Below are positions 42,570-55,952 of a DNA stretch of 64,000 nucleotides, in pieces (the first letter of the stretch is position 1; each line of letters starts with the position of its first letter). Location of the stretch: assembly GCF_029852145.1 (NCBI RefSeq), contig NC_079977.1, positions 16,563,948-16,627,947 of the forward strand. Reading direction: 5' to 3'. A program made the translations under genes and the position numbers. The DNA is from Microplitis mediator (taxonomy: Eukaryota > Arthropoda > Insecta > Hymenoptera > Braconidae). The notes beneath the pieces were generated by a model. It did not search any database and was not told the origin of the DNA. It worked only from the letters and a program-made list of their open reading frames with translations.

Positions 42570-43160
42570 TTAACTTTTTAACTAATAAACCGAGTTGGAT
42601 GGTTAAGGTAGCAATTAAAAGAGCTTATGGCCATCAACTTTCCGGGGAATTTCAGATCATTTGATTAAGAAGACTCGAAAATATTGGCGAATTGAGAAAA
42701 AAAAATTGTTTTTTTTAGTTTTTTATTGATTTCTCAGAAATGACTCAAACGATCGACTTCAAAATCTAATTAGCTCTAGAACTTAATAAAACGCGTCGAT
42801 TGCCGCCTTAGCTATCTCAATAGGGTTATTTGTTGGAGAGGTATCGCGGGAAAAAGAAATGGTAAAAAACAGTTATTTGCGAATATCTTTGAAACAACTC
42901 AACCAGACAATTGCAAAATCGAATCAACTCTAGAACTCAATAAAATGCGTCGATTGCTGCCTCAACCATCAAAATCGGATAATATGTTCGTGAGATATCG
43001 TGGGAGAAATAAATGCTAAAATACGGTTTTTTTGGAAACAATGGCATACAATCGTATTTTCGAACTCGAAGAGCTCGATAATGTATTCGCAATAACATTT
43101 TCGAGCTCAAAAACAGTGGGAAATTTTGGGGCTGGCAGGGTCAACCAATAGACTGATTTT

Positions 43161-44205
43161 TTTATTTTTTTTTAAACAAATGAACACAGACTAATAATTT
43201 TAACAAAAAAATCTGATATTGGCCTGAATAGGGAGTGGTAGGGGCAAAAACCAATTAAATTTCCGTATAAAATAAATTTGATCTAAAAACTTAAATTAAA
43301 TAAAATATTCGAATTTATCATTTATTTTGTAACAGATCTAATTTTTTGACTCGGAAGCTCAACCAGGCTTGCATGTAAATAGATCCGGATATTCTATTCA
43401 TTTTTTAACGTTTTGATAATTGAAGTTTTTATTTGTTCGTTCATTCTATAATTTGATTTTTCAGAGTAATTGTTGATTGAAATTATTAAACTACTTAAGC
43501 TTGCAGAGTTAGTGACCCATCAATTGAGTGGGAAAAATGTCACTTACAGTCAAATGAAATTAATGGTGATTAATTAAATCATAATTCATTCAAATAATAT
43601 TAATAAAGAATCAAAAAATGTAGTAGCATTTTAAATTACACGGCAAAATTTTGAATATCCTTCGAACTATATTTGAGTAAATATAATACCTATAAATTTT
43701 CTTTTTTTAATAAATAATAATAATAATAATATTAATAATAAACTTTGTGTTAGAAGACATTAACCCAAGAGTAACTACTTTATTTACTTTCTGCTTGTGA
43801 TTAGATGAATGCAGGATCTAATGCAATGAAAATGCCACGATAGGTCACGTCAAGAAGTTAACACTAAAAATGAGTAGTTTATGCGAACTTAATAAATAAC
43901 CAAACGCAATAGGTCATCCACAGTCTGTATGAGTTGTTGCTTCATACTTCATATAAGTTGCGTTGCCGAATTTTAAACTATCAGACGATAAAGTTGTAAT
44001 AAAAACCATTAACCTGGGCAGCTTGATGAGAATTTGTTACTTTTGTTAGTTAGTCAAATTTCTTACTTCAGCAACAAGTGAACAATAATTAAGCACTGGT
44101 GAGTCACACTTTTTTATTTACCTATTGGTGTCTATGACTAGCGATGATTAAGTAACCACTGAAATGCTGATACGTGAAATTTTATTTATTATGAAATGCT
44201 ACCGG
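43161..44205. other. Gene-free AT-rich interval
   Basis: Contains an (AAT)n-type tract at about 43711-43740. Nothing else recognised. Confidence 0.5.
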
Positions 44206-44209
44206 AAAA

Positions 44210-44495
44210 TGATGGATGACAGCCATTTCTTAGACAGCAGTGATTCACTATTCAACTCTTGGCGCCGTCTATGAACAATAAATGTAAGATGGTCATGAGG
44301 CAGTAATAATTCACCTGCAGGCTTTTAAATTGTGCCATTTCTAACTAATAAATATTAGCCAGTTATGAGGCAGCAGCAAATCGCCTTTTGACTTTTAAAT
44401 AGTGCCACCTCTGACCAATAAATATTAAGCAGTGATAATTCAGCCGTTTACTTTTGTACAATAATATCTGACATTAACAAATATTAGCCAGGCAC
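44210..44495 (+). repeat. Diverged ~70 bp tandem repeat (four units)
   Basis: (C/T)AATAAATRTTAGCCAG-type segments recur near 44275, 44346, 44416 and 44475. Each is followed by ATGAGGCAG or TGATAATTCAG and then GCTTTTAAAT..TGCCA. Spacing is about 71, 70 and 59 bp. Confidence 0.6.
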
Positions 44496-44589
44496 GGCTC
44501 ACCAGTGAGCTAAAAATATAAGCTAATTATATTTCAGTATAAATTATAAGTTCAGTATATGAGCCAACTTCACTAGCTAGTCATAAGGA

Positions 44590-45485
44590 GCTAGTGATTA
44601 ACTTGAACCTTCTATTGGATAACAATAATCCTACTCATTGTCAAGTAACCATGGACTGCATACGAAAAAAAGTATGGAAAATGGTTGATCCTGCCGACCA
44701 GAACTATGACTTCCCGCTCTTGCTGAACTCCAAAAAGTTAAAATGTTCTTATTTATATGTTTTAAAACTCTTTGAACCCGGAAATACTCTCTACAATAAT
44801 GGAACGCACTCCACTTGTATATAGGATGGAACCACAAACGCAATGAGACTGATCTCTTGAACCATCACTGTGGTCATCTCAGGAAATAGACAGACGTTGA
44901 ACAGAATGAGATTAGAAGATCCACTTACAGTACCAGTCTCCTGTAATGCTTGACAGATTTTTCTAAGACGTAATAACACGTGACTTTGTCTTAAATTCAT
45001 CAAAAATAGAGCTGTTACCTCTATATTATTTCAATAAAATCTCAAATAAGTTGACAAGCTAATAGTTTAATAGTTATAATATGATAAAATAGTCTGCATA
45101 GTTGCCGTGCGTCTAAATTTATGAGACAAATCTTATTCCTTGTGAGCCAGTACCTTGCCCGACTAGTGAATATACGTATTCCAGAATACCTACCGTCTAT
45201 CCTGACGACAACCTTGGTTTGTAAATATAATCAATAATCAGAAGTAGATATTTTGTCAGAGGTGCCTTTATTGAACACACCTCATCCACGTGTGGAATCT
45301 TCCAACAACCACCACGAGTCAAAACTTCTGTGCACCATCACCCTGGATATCTCGGGTAATAGAGAGACTCTGATCAGAATGGGCTTGAGGAAAGGGGGCA
45401 GGGGTGGGTTCACCCATGGCACCAGATCCCTACAATAATTAATAGGCCACATCGAAAAGTGATTAGGCGCGGCTTCACCTTCATC
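44590..45485 (+). pseudogene. Possible decayed coding segment, duplicated, unidentified
   Basis: GC-richer than its flanks. Two segments resemble each other: 44860-44925 (ACCATCACTGTGGTCATCTC, AGGAAATAGACAGACGTTGA) and 45330-45395 (ACCATCACCCTGGATATCTC, GGGTAATAGAGAGACTCTGA). Translated in plus they give TITVVISGNRQTLNRM and TITLDISGNRETLIRM, so the similarity holds in one frame. Stops follow in unit 1 (after SCNA). An upstream 76-residue frame (44594-44824) may belong to it. I do not recognise the protein. Confidence 0.4.
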
Positions 45486-45835
45486 CTTAAATGGGGTCCC
45501 CCCTACTTTAATACAATCAATTAAATTCTAAACAAACAGACAAGCAGCGCTTACTCTGTCGTTATATGATAATTTGCTCTTCAAACTTTTTGTACCTTGG
45601 TTTTTCAAGACAATTACAAGTGTTACACCGCTCGCAAAAGCCACTGAAATTCAAGTGTACTCTATTGCGGAGATAGCCATACTCTAAACTTACCCTAAAG
45701 TTTTTAAGGTCTGGTACTAATATTAAATGCAATTACTACGTTCCTTGATGACATTTGAAGAATTACCATACAACTTCCATCTTATATTTGAAAATAAAGA
45801 CGGAAAAAAGTTGAAAAATTTTTAGAGAAATAGCA
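45486..45835. other. Gene-free interval
   Basis: Nothing recognised. Confidence 0.5.
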
Positions 45836-45900
45836 TATTACACACTGAGGGAGGAAAGTAGGACATTTTTACCCATGTGTACCATTGCCTACCCAAGCTC
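45836..45900 (-). repeat. Dispersed repeat family C, short fragment
   Basis: Reverse complement reads AATGTCCTACTTTCCTCCCT then CAGTGTGTAATATGCTATTT, matching the end of family C at 29.9 and 50.9 kb. Confidence 0.55.
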
Positions 45901-47509
45901 CGTTGCGTGTATACTATTTATTACCACATCTGTACCTGATTGATTCGAATAAGAGGTTTCATATCTTTGCACACATGCGTCTACACTCTTGCTCTCTCTT
46001 CTATACTTCCATCTCTCTTTATACACATACATACATACACTCTTACATTATTCTGAATACACCTACAATAACTTTTGAAATGGACACATCGGCATTTAAC
46101 AAGAACTTGAACTCTGATAATCAGACTGAAATTTCTAACTTTCTTCGAAAAATTTTTAACTGCCATAACCGAAGGTAGATGATCGATATGTTCATCTGGT
46201 ATGAGGTAACAATAACTCAATAGATAAACACTTGTATAGTTCGGTCGTACGATATCTATCGTCTATCAATAATAATTAACGATTATGCACATTTTGTGTC
46301 ATAGCTAGATCTTTCAATTGCACACTAGTCTTATAAGACGTGAAAGGTAAAAAAAATTTGTAAAAAAGAAGATGGATAAAAAGGAAATATACTGTAGAAA
46401 TCGAAGAAACATGGGCTGTGGATAATTACAATCTGCGAAGCAAAGGCCTTGGACAACAACGACAATGACAGCAATGGGAATGATGGTGAGGTTAATATAG
46501 CTACAGCTATACGATTGACTGCACAATCACTGATGACAAGAGAAAGATGTATAAATAAGAAAGAAAGAATGATACAGACGTGTTTATAGGAATACGTTTT
46601 ATAGCACGGGTACATTGTCGGCAGCGGTGACTTAAGATCTACTATGCCTGAGTTTACGTGGTTTCTAAGAACCCAAAGCAGGCGTTCGATGTTTTTATAT
46701 ACTTCTTTATTCTTCTCCTAGTTTACCGTCACCACCTTCGCTCGTACTTCTTCACATCTTGTATAATGAACAACTAAACGAGGTTTAAAGACTTGAGGAG
46801 GTCTTGAATAGTATAAGTACTATTTGATGCCATTGCTTCGTTCTTTCTTGCCTTGTCGGTAATGAGTCTCATTCAGTGATAAATAAACTTGAGATCTAAC
46901 TGGCAATGCCAGCTGTACAATTTTTTTCATTTTATGGACCATGTCGTTTTTTTCGTTTTGATAACTGTCGAATCGATAATAGAAACTTGTCTTGTCCTTC
47001 TCGGGTAGTCGACTGTAATTTCAACTCACACTGTAATCACTCTAATATTTTTTGCTTCATATTTCGCAGATAAAATATAATCACAGTTTCATCAATGTAT
47101 TTAGAAAAAATTAAGTTAGGAAGAGAGGGTTATTTTGGAGCAGGAACACCTAAAAATATTTTTTATTGTAAATAAACGAAAAATTTCTTGCCAATTTAAC
47201 AATATTTTAATTTCGTTGCTTTCGCGCTTGATATGATGTAGGTGGTAAAATGGGTTTAAATGGGTATTAAAATGAAGATGACCATTTATATGCAAGCTTT
47301 AACAGTGAAAAACGACTTTTCCTCCGAACACAGCGCACCCTACTTTTGCTTATAAATAACACACAACCTTCATTTTTATGTGTATAAAAGTTACCCGAGC
47401 GAATTTGTTGGCGACGGAGCTCAATAAGCCTCCATTTTGATGTTTATACCCCGTACATTCATAACACGTGCTCACAATTCACTAAACCTATTAATTAATT
47501 GGTAAATAA
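45901..47509. other. Gene-free interval
   Basis: Short frames of 70-97 residues occur on both strands at 45885-46615, overlap in antisense and carry no domains. They include a low-complexity Ser/Leu/Phe-rich reading. No gene supported. Confidence 0.45.
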
Positions 47510-47760
47510 ATAAGCAAATTATTCGCGAAATTTTGAGTTAACCATACCGCTAATTCACTAATAACAATCTTTAACGAATAAATTCGTTAGACTCCGACCA
47601 ATGTTAGGTTTCATCCCAGATGTGATGGTGGAATCGTCGGTGAGGCACCTCCATCATATCCTGCCTCATACCTAACACTGAAGTGACCATAATATTATAA
47701 ATGGATTGAAAACTTCACCATCCATGTTACGGTATTGAATAAAATAAATTATTAAGTATT
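47510..47760 (-). repeat. Dispersed repeat family B, copy 2
   Basis: Reverse complement carries GGTCACTTCAGTGTTAGGTA, TGAGGCAGGATATGATGGAG, GTGCCTCACCGACGATTCCA and AAAGATTGTTATTAGTGAAT, aligning with 25995-26232 in the same order. Confidence 0.65.
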
Positions 47761-50700
47761 TCGTTGTAATTTAGTTATTGATAATCAATCAATTAGCTGC
47801 GCCATCTGTGTGCACGTATCCCAACTTAATCTATCTATTCGTCCGCATCACCAACTCAGATAAATTGCGCTAGGTTTTCTATGTTATTAGGGGTATTACG
47901 CCGTATTTTTTGAAGTAAACGGCGAGGTGCTGCATTCGGAAGTATAGCCAAAATATCTTTCGTAAAAAAAAAAATTAAAGCAAAAAAAAAAAAGTTTTAT
48001 TAATTTTTGTTATTATTCAGAGTTCATAAACGATTTATGAACACAACATAGTGTTCAGAATAAAATGGAATGCTGTAAAAGTTTTATTAAATAGAATTTG
48101 TTTCATGTAACTCAGCAACAATAAAATCTATTATGGTTCCACGAAGAATAAAAGTTGTGTCTTGTTAGAATTATGGTTTTGACTGCGATGATAGAGATCA
48201 TCCCGCTGGAGATAAATTATTTCGTTAAAATTGATAAGTCATTAGACGTTTGTTCAATACGCATTTCATTAAAGGATGTAACGTTATGTGAGGAAAAACA
48301 AATTTTCTAAAAAATTAAAAAAAAAATGATATCTCAGAAAAAAGCCATCTGCCCCGCAACATGATTTTCGTTTGCAATTGATGTCAAAAGATAATCCATA
48401 ATTTATTCAATACACGTAAAATTGAAAGATGCAGAGTTATTATTTAAAAAAAAAAATTTGTCTTACAAATTTTTCCTTTTATCATTTTTTGGAGAAAGTT
48501 CGTCGTGCCCCGAAAAGTTTTTCTTCCCTAAATTATGGCAAAATTACGATGGATCTATCCGAGAAAGATCAAAAAAACTGGTAACCAGTGCTTAAAAGCC
48601 ATAAAAAATAATTAGCGGCTTCGGAGCGCCATCGTGCTCCGGTTTCCTACATATTTATAAAATTTCTGCTAGAATTTATATCCCTAAGATATTTTTTACT
48701 TGAAAGTTCTCAGCATACACAATTTTTATAACTTTATTATTTATTCAAAAATTTTCGAATGGAATATTTGAAATCTCCATATAATTGATTGTGTACCAGA
48801 CACAAGTATTTTCGTGTCGACAAGGGTCCTCTGTGTTTTATTCTTGTTAAAAAGGCGCCTGCGAACCTATTTGTGTGTATCCATGAGCCATTAAAAAGCA
48901 AAAAAAAAAGTTATCGATCCGTATACTGAAGAATGAGAAAAGTAAGACCAAAGTGCCGACGGGGCCGTAGATATTCCATCCATCAGATTTCGGCATAATT
49001 TTTCGATCCTCCCTGTTATACAACAAACTTAGCATATACATATGTATTATATGGGTATGCGATGCCTTGGTCTACCTCGATCTTTATGCAGATCCTCAGC
49101 AAATATCTAGTCTAACCAGCTGATTGGAATTCACTACGTACATACTATGTCTCATCATTTTTTAATTTATCGTTTTAGATTTAACATTATTCACAAATTA
49201 TATTTTATGTATACGGATCATCTTAATAAAATAAAATAAAAAAATGAATAAAATGTAATGACACTGAAAAATTCAACTACCTGACTTAGTAAATTATCAT
49301 TTTTATAATTATCTTCTTTACATTACATATATAACTTGCATATAACCGTTATATCGAATATCGACAATGCTTCGTATTTACATATATTGGTTACTTATGT
49401 ATTAACAGATCATCAATAAAATCTACAAAAATCATGAACTTCTTCAAGAGAATGTAAAAGAATTACATTATCAAATATTTCATTTTTAATTTTTCACGAT
49501 CTTTCAAAAAGTGTACATGAGAAGCTTTTCAACTTTAATTACCGTGAAAAATGAACCATATATCGCCATAGAAGACCCCTATTTGGAATGAATATGATCC
49601 ATATCCGAAGAGGAAACGAGTCATACATGGTGAGAGTCATCATATGTGATCCATATACGCTTATATATAGCCGATTATCATACACGCTCGATGGCATCTA
49701 TCCAAGATAACCACAGGTTTCTCTGCAATGAAGTTACGGAGAAACAATTTTAGTAAATGTGCTGTCAAGTTTAAGGCAACATTTGACTCTTTCACTATTG
49801 GCTTTAACTTTCCCTGGAAACTGCCGTCTATCTGCGAGGCAATGACTGTCAGTAATGATGTCGTCAAGCTTTGCCTGCAGATTTACGTTAAGATTCAGAC
49901 AAAATAGCTATTTGAGCTCTACTATGATTTATTTTTTACGGGTAGGCATGGGATTAACGTATAAAAAGCATAGCGCCAGAAACTTTTGAATCAAAAAGAC
50001 GTTAAAGTCATTACTACAATAATTTAACTGATTTTAAACTACATTTCTTCCGTTTACGAGACTGGGTAGATTTCCGGTTTGTCACACTTTTAAAGTTTCA
50101 AAATCACAAAACCCTTAATATCTATGAATAAAGTTACTCAATCTGTTCCATTTAATAGTGGATGCTCGACATCAGGGTCGATTGCTTGTTGTTTTGTGGG
50201 ATTAACTAAGAAATAGTTTTTTTGCTATAACAAATTCCATTTATTGCTGAGTGATGGGCAATGGACTGTACAAATGATCTGTTTAAGACAAGCAAAAAAA
50301 TCGTAACTATGAATACGTTTGAATTTGACACACAATCGAGTCATTCTGACCAGTGTACAACTCCGAAGTACATAAGTAGCTTGCAGTGTACATGAACGGT
50401 ATTTTTCACATCCGGGTGATATCGAGCTATTTCAGTCGAGTTTACTGCAGTGTCCTGGCTTCGCTTGTACTAGTATAGAGATGGTCTAATGCAGAATACA
50501 TCTACACCACTCTTGCTACTGAGCTCATTGATGAACTCGAAGCAAAATTCTCGATTTTAATGGTTTTATCGGTTTTTAGTTTTTTTATTGATTACAATTA
50601 AATAAAACGTTTTTGGAAACAAGGGTTAGAAAAATCTGGAATACAGTCGTTTGACTCTGCGGGCAAAACCCAAATACTTGTCCCTATTTTCTAGCTTGCA

Positions 50701-50864
50701 AATATTTGTATAAATTTCTTGCAGCATATTACTTTTTGGCATAGTAAAATCATGCTAAAAGTCAAATCATTGATTTTTTATGCATTGTTGATCAGCTTTT
50801 GAGTTTGATGAAAGGCGTTGATTGCGGTGGACTTATCGAAATTGGATAACTTCTTCTAAAATAG
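47761..50864. other. Gene-free AT-rich interval
   Basis: Long A-runs near 47968-47995. A few short frames (64-68 residues) lack domains. A patch at 49550-49680 repeats ATATG(A)TCCATAT words. No gene or RNA recognised. Confidence 0.5.
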
Positions 50865-51045
50865 TTAATTACACACCAAGAGAGTAAAGTAGGGCATTCC
50901 GTGAAACGTGTGTAATCGCAAATCCGAACCGGGACGATGGTCCTAAGTTCCTCTGTGATGTGTATACCACTTTTCATTAGATCTGCAAATGAAAGTTTGT
51001 ATTTTTGCCTCTGTTTACAACAAGAATGGTGCGTATGTTGATTTT
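50865..51045 (-). repeat. Dispersed repeat family C, copy 2
   Basis: Reverse complement carries AAACAGAGGCAAAAATACAA, ACTTTCATTTGCAGATCTAA and GCCCTACTTTACTCTCTTGG then TGTGTAATTAACTATTT, aligning with 29815-29960. It abuts family A copy 7. Confidence 0.6.
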
Positions 51046-51047
51046 TA

Positions 51048-51640
51048 ACTTTCCACCATGACAATTGAAAATTTTTAAAAAAAGGAAAGTTATTGGTTTG
51101 GGTCCGATTTTTGAAAATTCAGCTCTCATTAGATCTAAGAATAAACTCTTATTCCGGTTGGACGTCCGCATGTATATTGAAATGTGTGAACTAATTTTTG
51201 TCGTACAATATCTATGGGACGAATGAACCGATTCGAACATGTTTGACGGCAATCGGAAAGGCTCATCAAGACTTAAATCTAATTGGTTTTGAAGTCAATC
51301 GGTCGAGTAGTTTACGAGTTACACGTAAAAAAAAATCTTTTTTTTTGTTTTTGTTGCATAACTCATAAATCACTCGACTGATTTGTTTCTAAGTTCAATT
51401 AAATCTACGTCTCATGAAGCTCATCCGATTGCTGCAAAGCATGTGCAAATCAGTTGATTTGTTCCAAAGATATCGTCGGACAGAAATTTTTTATTTCACC
51501 GCAAAGTATATTTTTGGCCCAACCATTTTTCAGCTCATAGAGCTCAAAAGTTTACCAATAATACCATTTTCGAGCTCTCAGAACTCAAAAAATAGCAGGG
51601 AGTTTTGAGATTGCTTTAGAGGGTCAACCGTTTTTTAGAT
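51048..51640 (+). repeat. Dispersed repeat family A, diverged copy 7
   Basis: AACTTTCCACCATGACAATTG opens it. GGGTCCGATTTTTGAAAATT and CTCATTAGATCTAAGAATAA follow, and there is no long GT tract. Internal blocks have GACGAATGAACCGATTCGAA and CCAAAGATATCGTCGGACAG. It ends TTTAGAGGGTCAACCG. Closest in style to copies 3 and 4. Confidence 0.65.
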
Positions 51641-51684
51641 TTCTGTTTATTGGTTCCTCACAGCTATGTTTTTTTTTATTTTAA

Positions 51685-51813
51685 AGTAATCCAAGTAGTG
51701 TTAAATTGATCCACTTGCATCTCCGCAAACAGAATTTATTATCGTGCTCTATTTTAGCATGAATTCTGCTTGCGCAAGCACGAACGGATTAGTTCAACAC
51801 TACTTGGATCACT
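51685..51813. mobile_element. ~129 bp hairpin MITE-like element
   Basis: Left AGTAATCCAAGTAGTGTTAA and inverted right AGTGATCCAAGTAGTGTTGA match in 18 of 20 positions. The interior contains GCTTGCGCAAGC, a perfect 12 bp palindrome. Target duplication unclear. Confidence 0.65.
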
Positions 51814-52489
51814 TCAAACTCAACAGAACATAGCCACTAAAAGAAAAGTACAGCTTTCTTTCCCTTGAAGAAGATAGGAATTCGAAGTTTCTACGTAAAT
51901 ATGTTTAAAAATGACTATTTTCTCAGTTTTACCCAAATATAACATATTCTGTCGTTCTGATCTTATTTATAACTCCTTTTACATTCCATCTTACTCACGA
52001 ATATTAGAACTGATCCGCAGGGTCAATGGTTTTTCAGATGTTTTTAACCAACAACACTAAAAGTCATAAAAATAAATTTGTATTTGTAATCTTGAATACA
52101 TATACTAGTAGTAGATTAAGGTAAAAAAAAAATGACGGCTTAGCATTAAGTGGTTATTGTAAGATGTGAAATGTTCGCAGTCATACATATTGGTATTGTC
52201 CAGTTTAAACATTTCACGTTCTTATTGCCCTTTAAATTCAATATATAATACTATAGTACATATGTAGGAAGCATCTGATCTTTGTTTAGTAGCGAGTGAA
52301 CTCTATAGACATGTAAGCTTTGAAATTTTTTGCGTGGGAAGTAGTCGAATCTCTTAGTCACCTTCTACACTTGATCAGCTGAGACTATTATTTATTTGCT
52401 TTGTTTTGTTTCGTTTCTTTTTTTCTTTCTCTGTATGTCGATAGTAAAAATATTATTAATTTTAAAGCAAAGATTTAAAGTATTTGACA
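51814..52489. other. Gene-free AT-rich interval
   Basis: Nothing recognised. ACTGATCCGCAGGGTCAATGG near 52012 resembles the family A terminal motif and may be a last trace of another copy. Confidence 0.45.
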
Positions 52490-52740
52490 TTATATTGAAA
52501 AAAGAGAGGAAGAGAAGGAACATGAGAGTTTGGGTCGATCTTGACCAAGATCAAGGACACGAAGAAATGTAGTAGACGGCCACCCATATACCGGTCCATG
52601 ATCCTTGGTGCCCATCAGCGCGTGTTCCCACATACCCAGCCTCGGGCGGTGGTCTAGCAAAACTCTCCTTGACAGAACCCAAATTAAAGCGCGGATCGCG
52701 GGTACGATGCGCCGTCGATCCATCGGTGCTGATGCATAAT
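52490..52740 (-). other. GC-rich island with a 77-residue open frame, unidentified
   Basis: The strongest short composition shift outside the Gypsy-like element (GCGCGGATCGCGGGTACGAT). The minus strand is open from 52723 to 52490 and from further upstream without a start, giving an Arg/Trp/Leu-rich reading (RALIWVLSRRVLLDHRPRLG, MWEHALMGTKDHGPVYGW). Plus-strand frames are interrupted. It could be an exon, a retroelement fragment or a transferred segment. I do not recognise a family and do not assign a function. Confidence 0.35.
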
Positions 52741-53496
52741 TAAAGGAGCCACATGTGATTGGACCAAAGTCAACGAGAATAGAGAGCGATACTAAAATTC
52801 GTGACTACGAATATACTAACTGCCGAACGATCGCCAGATATATTTTTAATGTCGTCGACCTCATAGTCTGATAATCTTTTTTTTGGTCAAAGTAAAGGCG
52901 ACAAAAATGATTAAAAAAGTCAATTATGTAAATGATTCAGTGACGGGGGAGAAATCGGTCCATAGTGATGTTTTTTGCACGCCCTGCTATGTTTTACACG
53001 ACTGGAAATCCTTTGCTCTCACTTAAATATTTTTTGTTGATGCATTGAAGGATCAATCAAATCTTCGTTTTTTCTATTCATTTTAAATTTAAAGTTAAGT
53101 TATTTGTGCTAGATAGAGAAAAAATGGCTTGTTTTATTAGATCTATGAAGAGCAAACGTCTATATTTGCATCGTGAAATTTCCTACGACAACATCGGACA
53201 AATACGTATCAATTGTTTTTTCTCCGGGTACTTTATTGTGAGTAGATCCATGGATACTCATATATAATCGTCTCAATAATGATCATACTTTGTCAAAAAA
53301 AAACAATGTAACATTGAAAATGGTGTTAAAATAACATTGGTAGCAGTGTTAAATTTTTCCCATCGTTCAAAAAAAAAAAACATAGTTTTATTTATGAAGG
53401 ATCAAAAGTCGAATTGTATTTCAAACACAAAAAAATAAAAAAATTATTGTATGACATGTTGTTGTTATTACGTAAAATACAGGAAACAAATTTCGC
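52741..53496. other. Gene-free AT-rich interval
   Basis: Nothing recognised. Confidence 0.5.
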
Positions 53497-53555
53497 TCAG
53501 GAAGCTCGAAAACAACGGGAAGTTTTGGGGCTGGCCCGCAGGGTCAACCGATAAA
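53497..53555 (+). repeat. Family A 3'-end fragment
   Basis: CTCAGGAAGCTCGAAAACAACGGGAAG, then TTTTGGGGCTGGCCCGCAGG and GTCAACCGATAAAC: only the conserved terminal ~60 bp. Together with 12591-12700 this shows that 3' ends occur alone. Confidence 0.75.
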
Positions 53556-55952
53556 CATACTTTTTTTTTTATTAGCATTAGTTCAGTGACTACAAGAACC
53601 CTTTCGTTAATCGCTATCCAACTCTTTCGATTTCATTGTAATTAATTAGAACTTAAAAACTTGTCATTCACGAAAACTCCAGCCGCAATTTTTCTTACTG
53701 ATGTTATTATTCATGCACTTATTATGTTTTTTCTTCACTAACTGCTAGCTGCAGCACTAACGCAACAGTAGGATTTAAAAAAAACACGCGGCATCTAAGA
53801 CGAAAACGCAGAATATTTTTAAAAAATTGAATAAAAAAACTAATGATTATTATTATTATTATTATGATTCTTAGAAAAAAAATGACTCTAAGTAAGACTC
53901 AAACCTGTGTCCGTAGATTTCAAAGACTATTTGCATAATCATTATTGTTATCCTTACTATTATTATTATTTTTATTCTACGTCTCGTTTCATCGGAAAAA
54001 ATGTTGGAAAAATAATGAAAATATGGGTAATGTTCACGATCAAAGCAGCAATTTGTAGTTCTGGTTTGGTGGTACGTTTAGTCTGCGTAATATACGATCA
54101 AAACAGGCGTTTAGAGAAGCAACAAATTGAACTACACAGGATTTGAATACTTTTACGACTAAAACGGAACTTGAATTTCGACTCGGGAACAATTATTGAT
54201 AATTGATAATTCTTTAGTTAAGTAATGGAATTAATAAAAAAAAACCTTTAAATCACAATTGATTCGAATTTTTTTAATATAATTGGAATAAATCTAGGAG
54301 TAATAATTATTGTACTCTAAGAAGTGAAACTTAGTTTTGACTTACTCTCAGCGTGATTTTTTAAGTAAAAACTGAAAAAAAACCGAGCATTACAAGATTT
54401 GAACTTGCTGACTCATCCAAAAATCAAGTTTATAAGTGTAGCTAAAATCAAGTCAAAAAACTCAAAATCGAGTTATTATTTCGACTCAGGGAGTGCATGA
54501 GTTGAAAATAATAGATCGATCATAAAAGTTTTTCCACTATTGAGGTGTGCAAAAAAAAAATCATAACTGATTTTTTTTTCTAATTTAGGGATAATATTTA
54601 TTGTAAAGAATCGTAAATAAATCGTCAAGGAAATATAATTTTATTATCTGAACAAACGCGTTGTGACTTAATATAAAATAATATCTCTCAAAGATGGTGG
54701 ATATAAACAGCTATCATCATTGTATTAATCACTATAAATCTACCACCCAGATGTATACATAATAAAAATTTATTTCATCTGTTTCGTGATTTTAATCCTA
54801 TAAAAAAAAAAAAATAATAATAAAACATATAGATCACATTAATAAAAATCCAAGCTCTTACAATTTGTCGCCTATTCATCTTTTCAAGATGTTTAGATTG
54901 CCAAAGACTTTTTTTAAACGTTCGTTGCATGTTTTTCTTTCCATTTTATTATGTATAATCTTACCATTTGAATGACTAACCACCCAACGACGAGCGCGAT
55001 CATTCTTGTTTTTATTTTCTATATTCCACTTGGGTTACGGTTCTTCGTTCGAATTCAAGGCCACAAAACACTATAATGATAAAATGGCATTAGCGTCGCG
55101 CGAATTTGATTCAAAATGTCAACAGGAAGTCAGATCAATTGTATATAATCTTTCCTATCTCTGCGATGTAGTGAATTTAATCCACATCTATACTCTTGTC
55201 AAACGGCTATTGACTTATAAATCATGAATATAATAAAAGTATCAGTTGAAAAATTCTGTAGAAAGAAAAAAAGAGCTAAGTAAAACGAATCTGAGAGTAT
55301 TTTTGTTTCCAAAAGGATGCTTGAGTGATAAGATTATCAAGTATGATTCATTTAAGGGTCATATTTAATTTATAACTTTTTGATAAATAAAGCCAGTCAT
55401 TTTGAAAACAAGATCTTATTCTGATCCAAGTACAACTTATATATGATAAATATACACTGAGAGAAAAAAAATAAAATTCGAGTAATGATTTTTCTTGTTT
55501 TAATAAATACTGAAATTAAGTATTTTTTCTCTCAAATAAAATTGATTATTTTTATTTTAAGAAAACTATTGCTTGACTTGTATTACAAATTTCTAGATGC
55601 ATGAATTACTTAAGGTAAGCAAATTATTCTTCAATTTAGTTAATAAGTTCTCAAATATACTACAATTAAAAACTCCAATAAAGCCATTATTCTGTTTAAT
55701 AAAAAAAGGAATCGAATCCAGACAGAATTGAAAATTAGAAAAATATTCTTGTACAAAGAAAACAATTTATTTTTATAACGAAATGACATTTCTCATTGGT
55801 GTTGATAAAAACATGATAAATATTCATTTTTTCGAAAGCTACTTCTATAAACTATCAAACATTAAAATTTTATTATTAACTTGTGTAAATTGATATTAAC
55901 TATGACAAATACCGATGAATAATTTAAGAGTTCATTAAAAACATGATTTCCA
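53556..55952. other. Gene-free AT-rich interval with weak SINE-like traces
   Basis: An (ATT)n tract lies at about 53846-53864. On the minus strand AGTTCAAATCTTG (about 54391-54403) followed by a T-rich run, and GGTTTGAGTCTT (about 53894-53905) likewise, resemble B-boxes of decayed SINEs. A-boxes are poor. TGAGAGAAAAAAAATA at 55461 and TATTTTTTCTCTCA at about 55523 form a ~75 bp hairpin. No gene supported. Confidence 0.4.
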
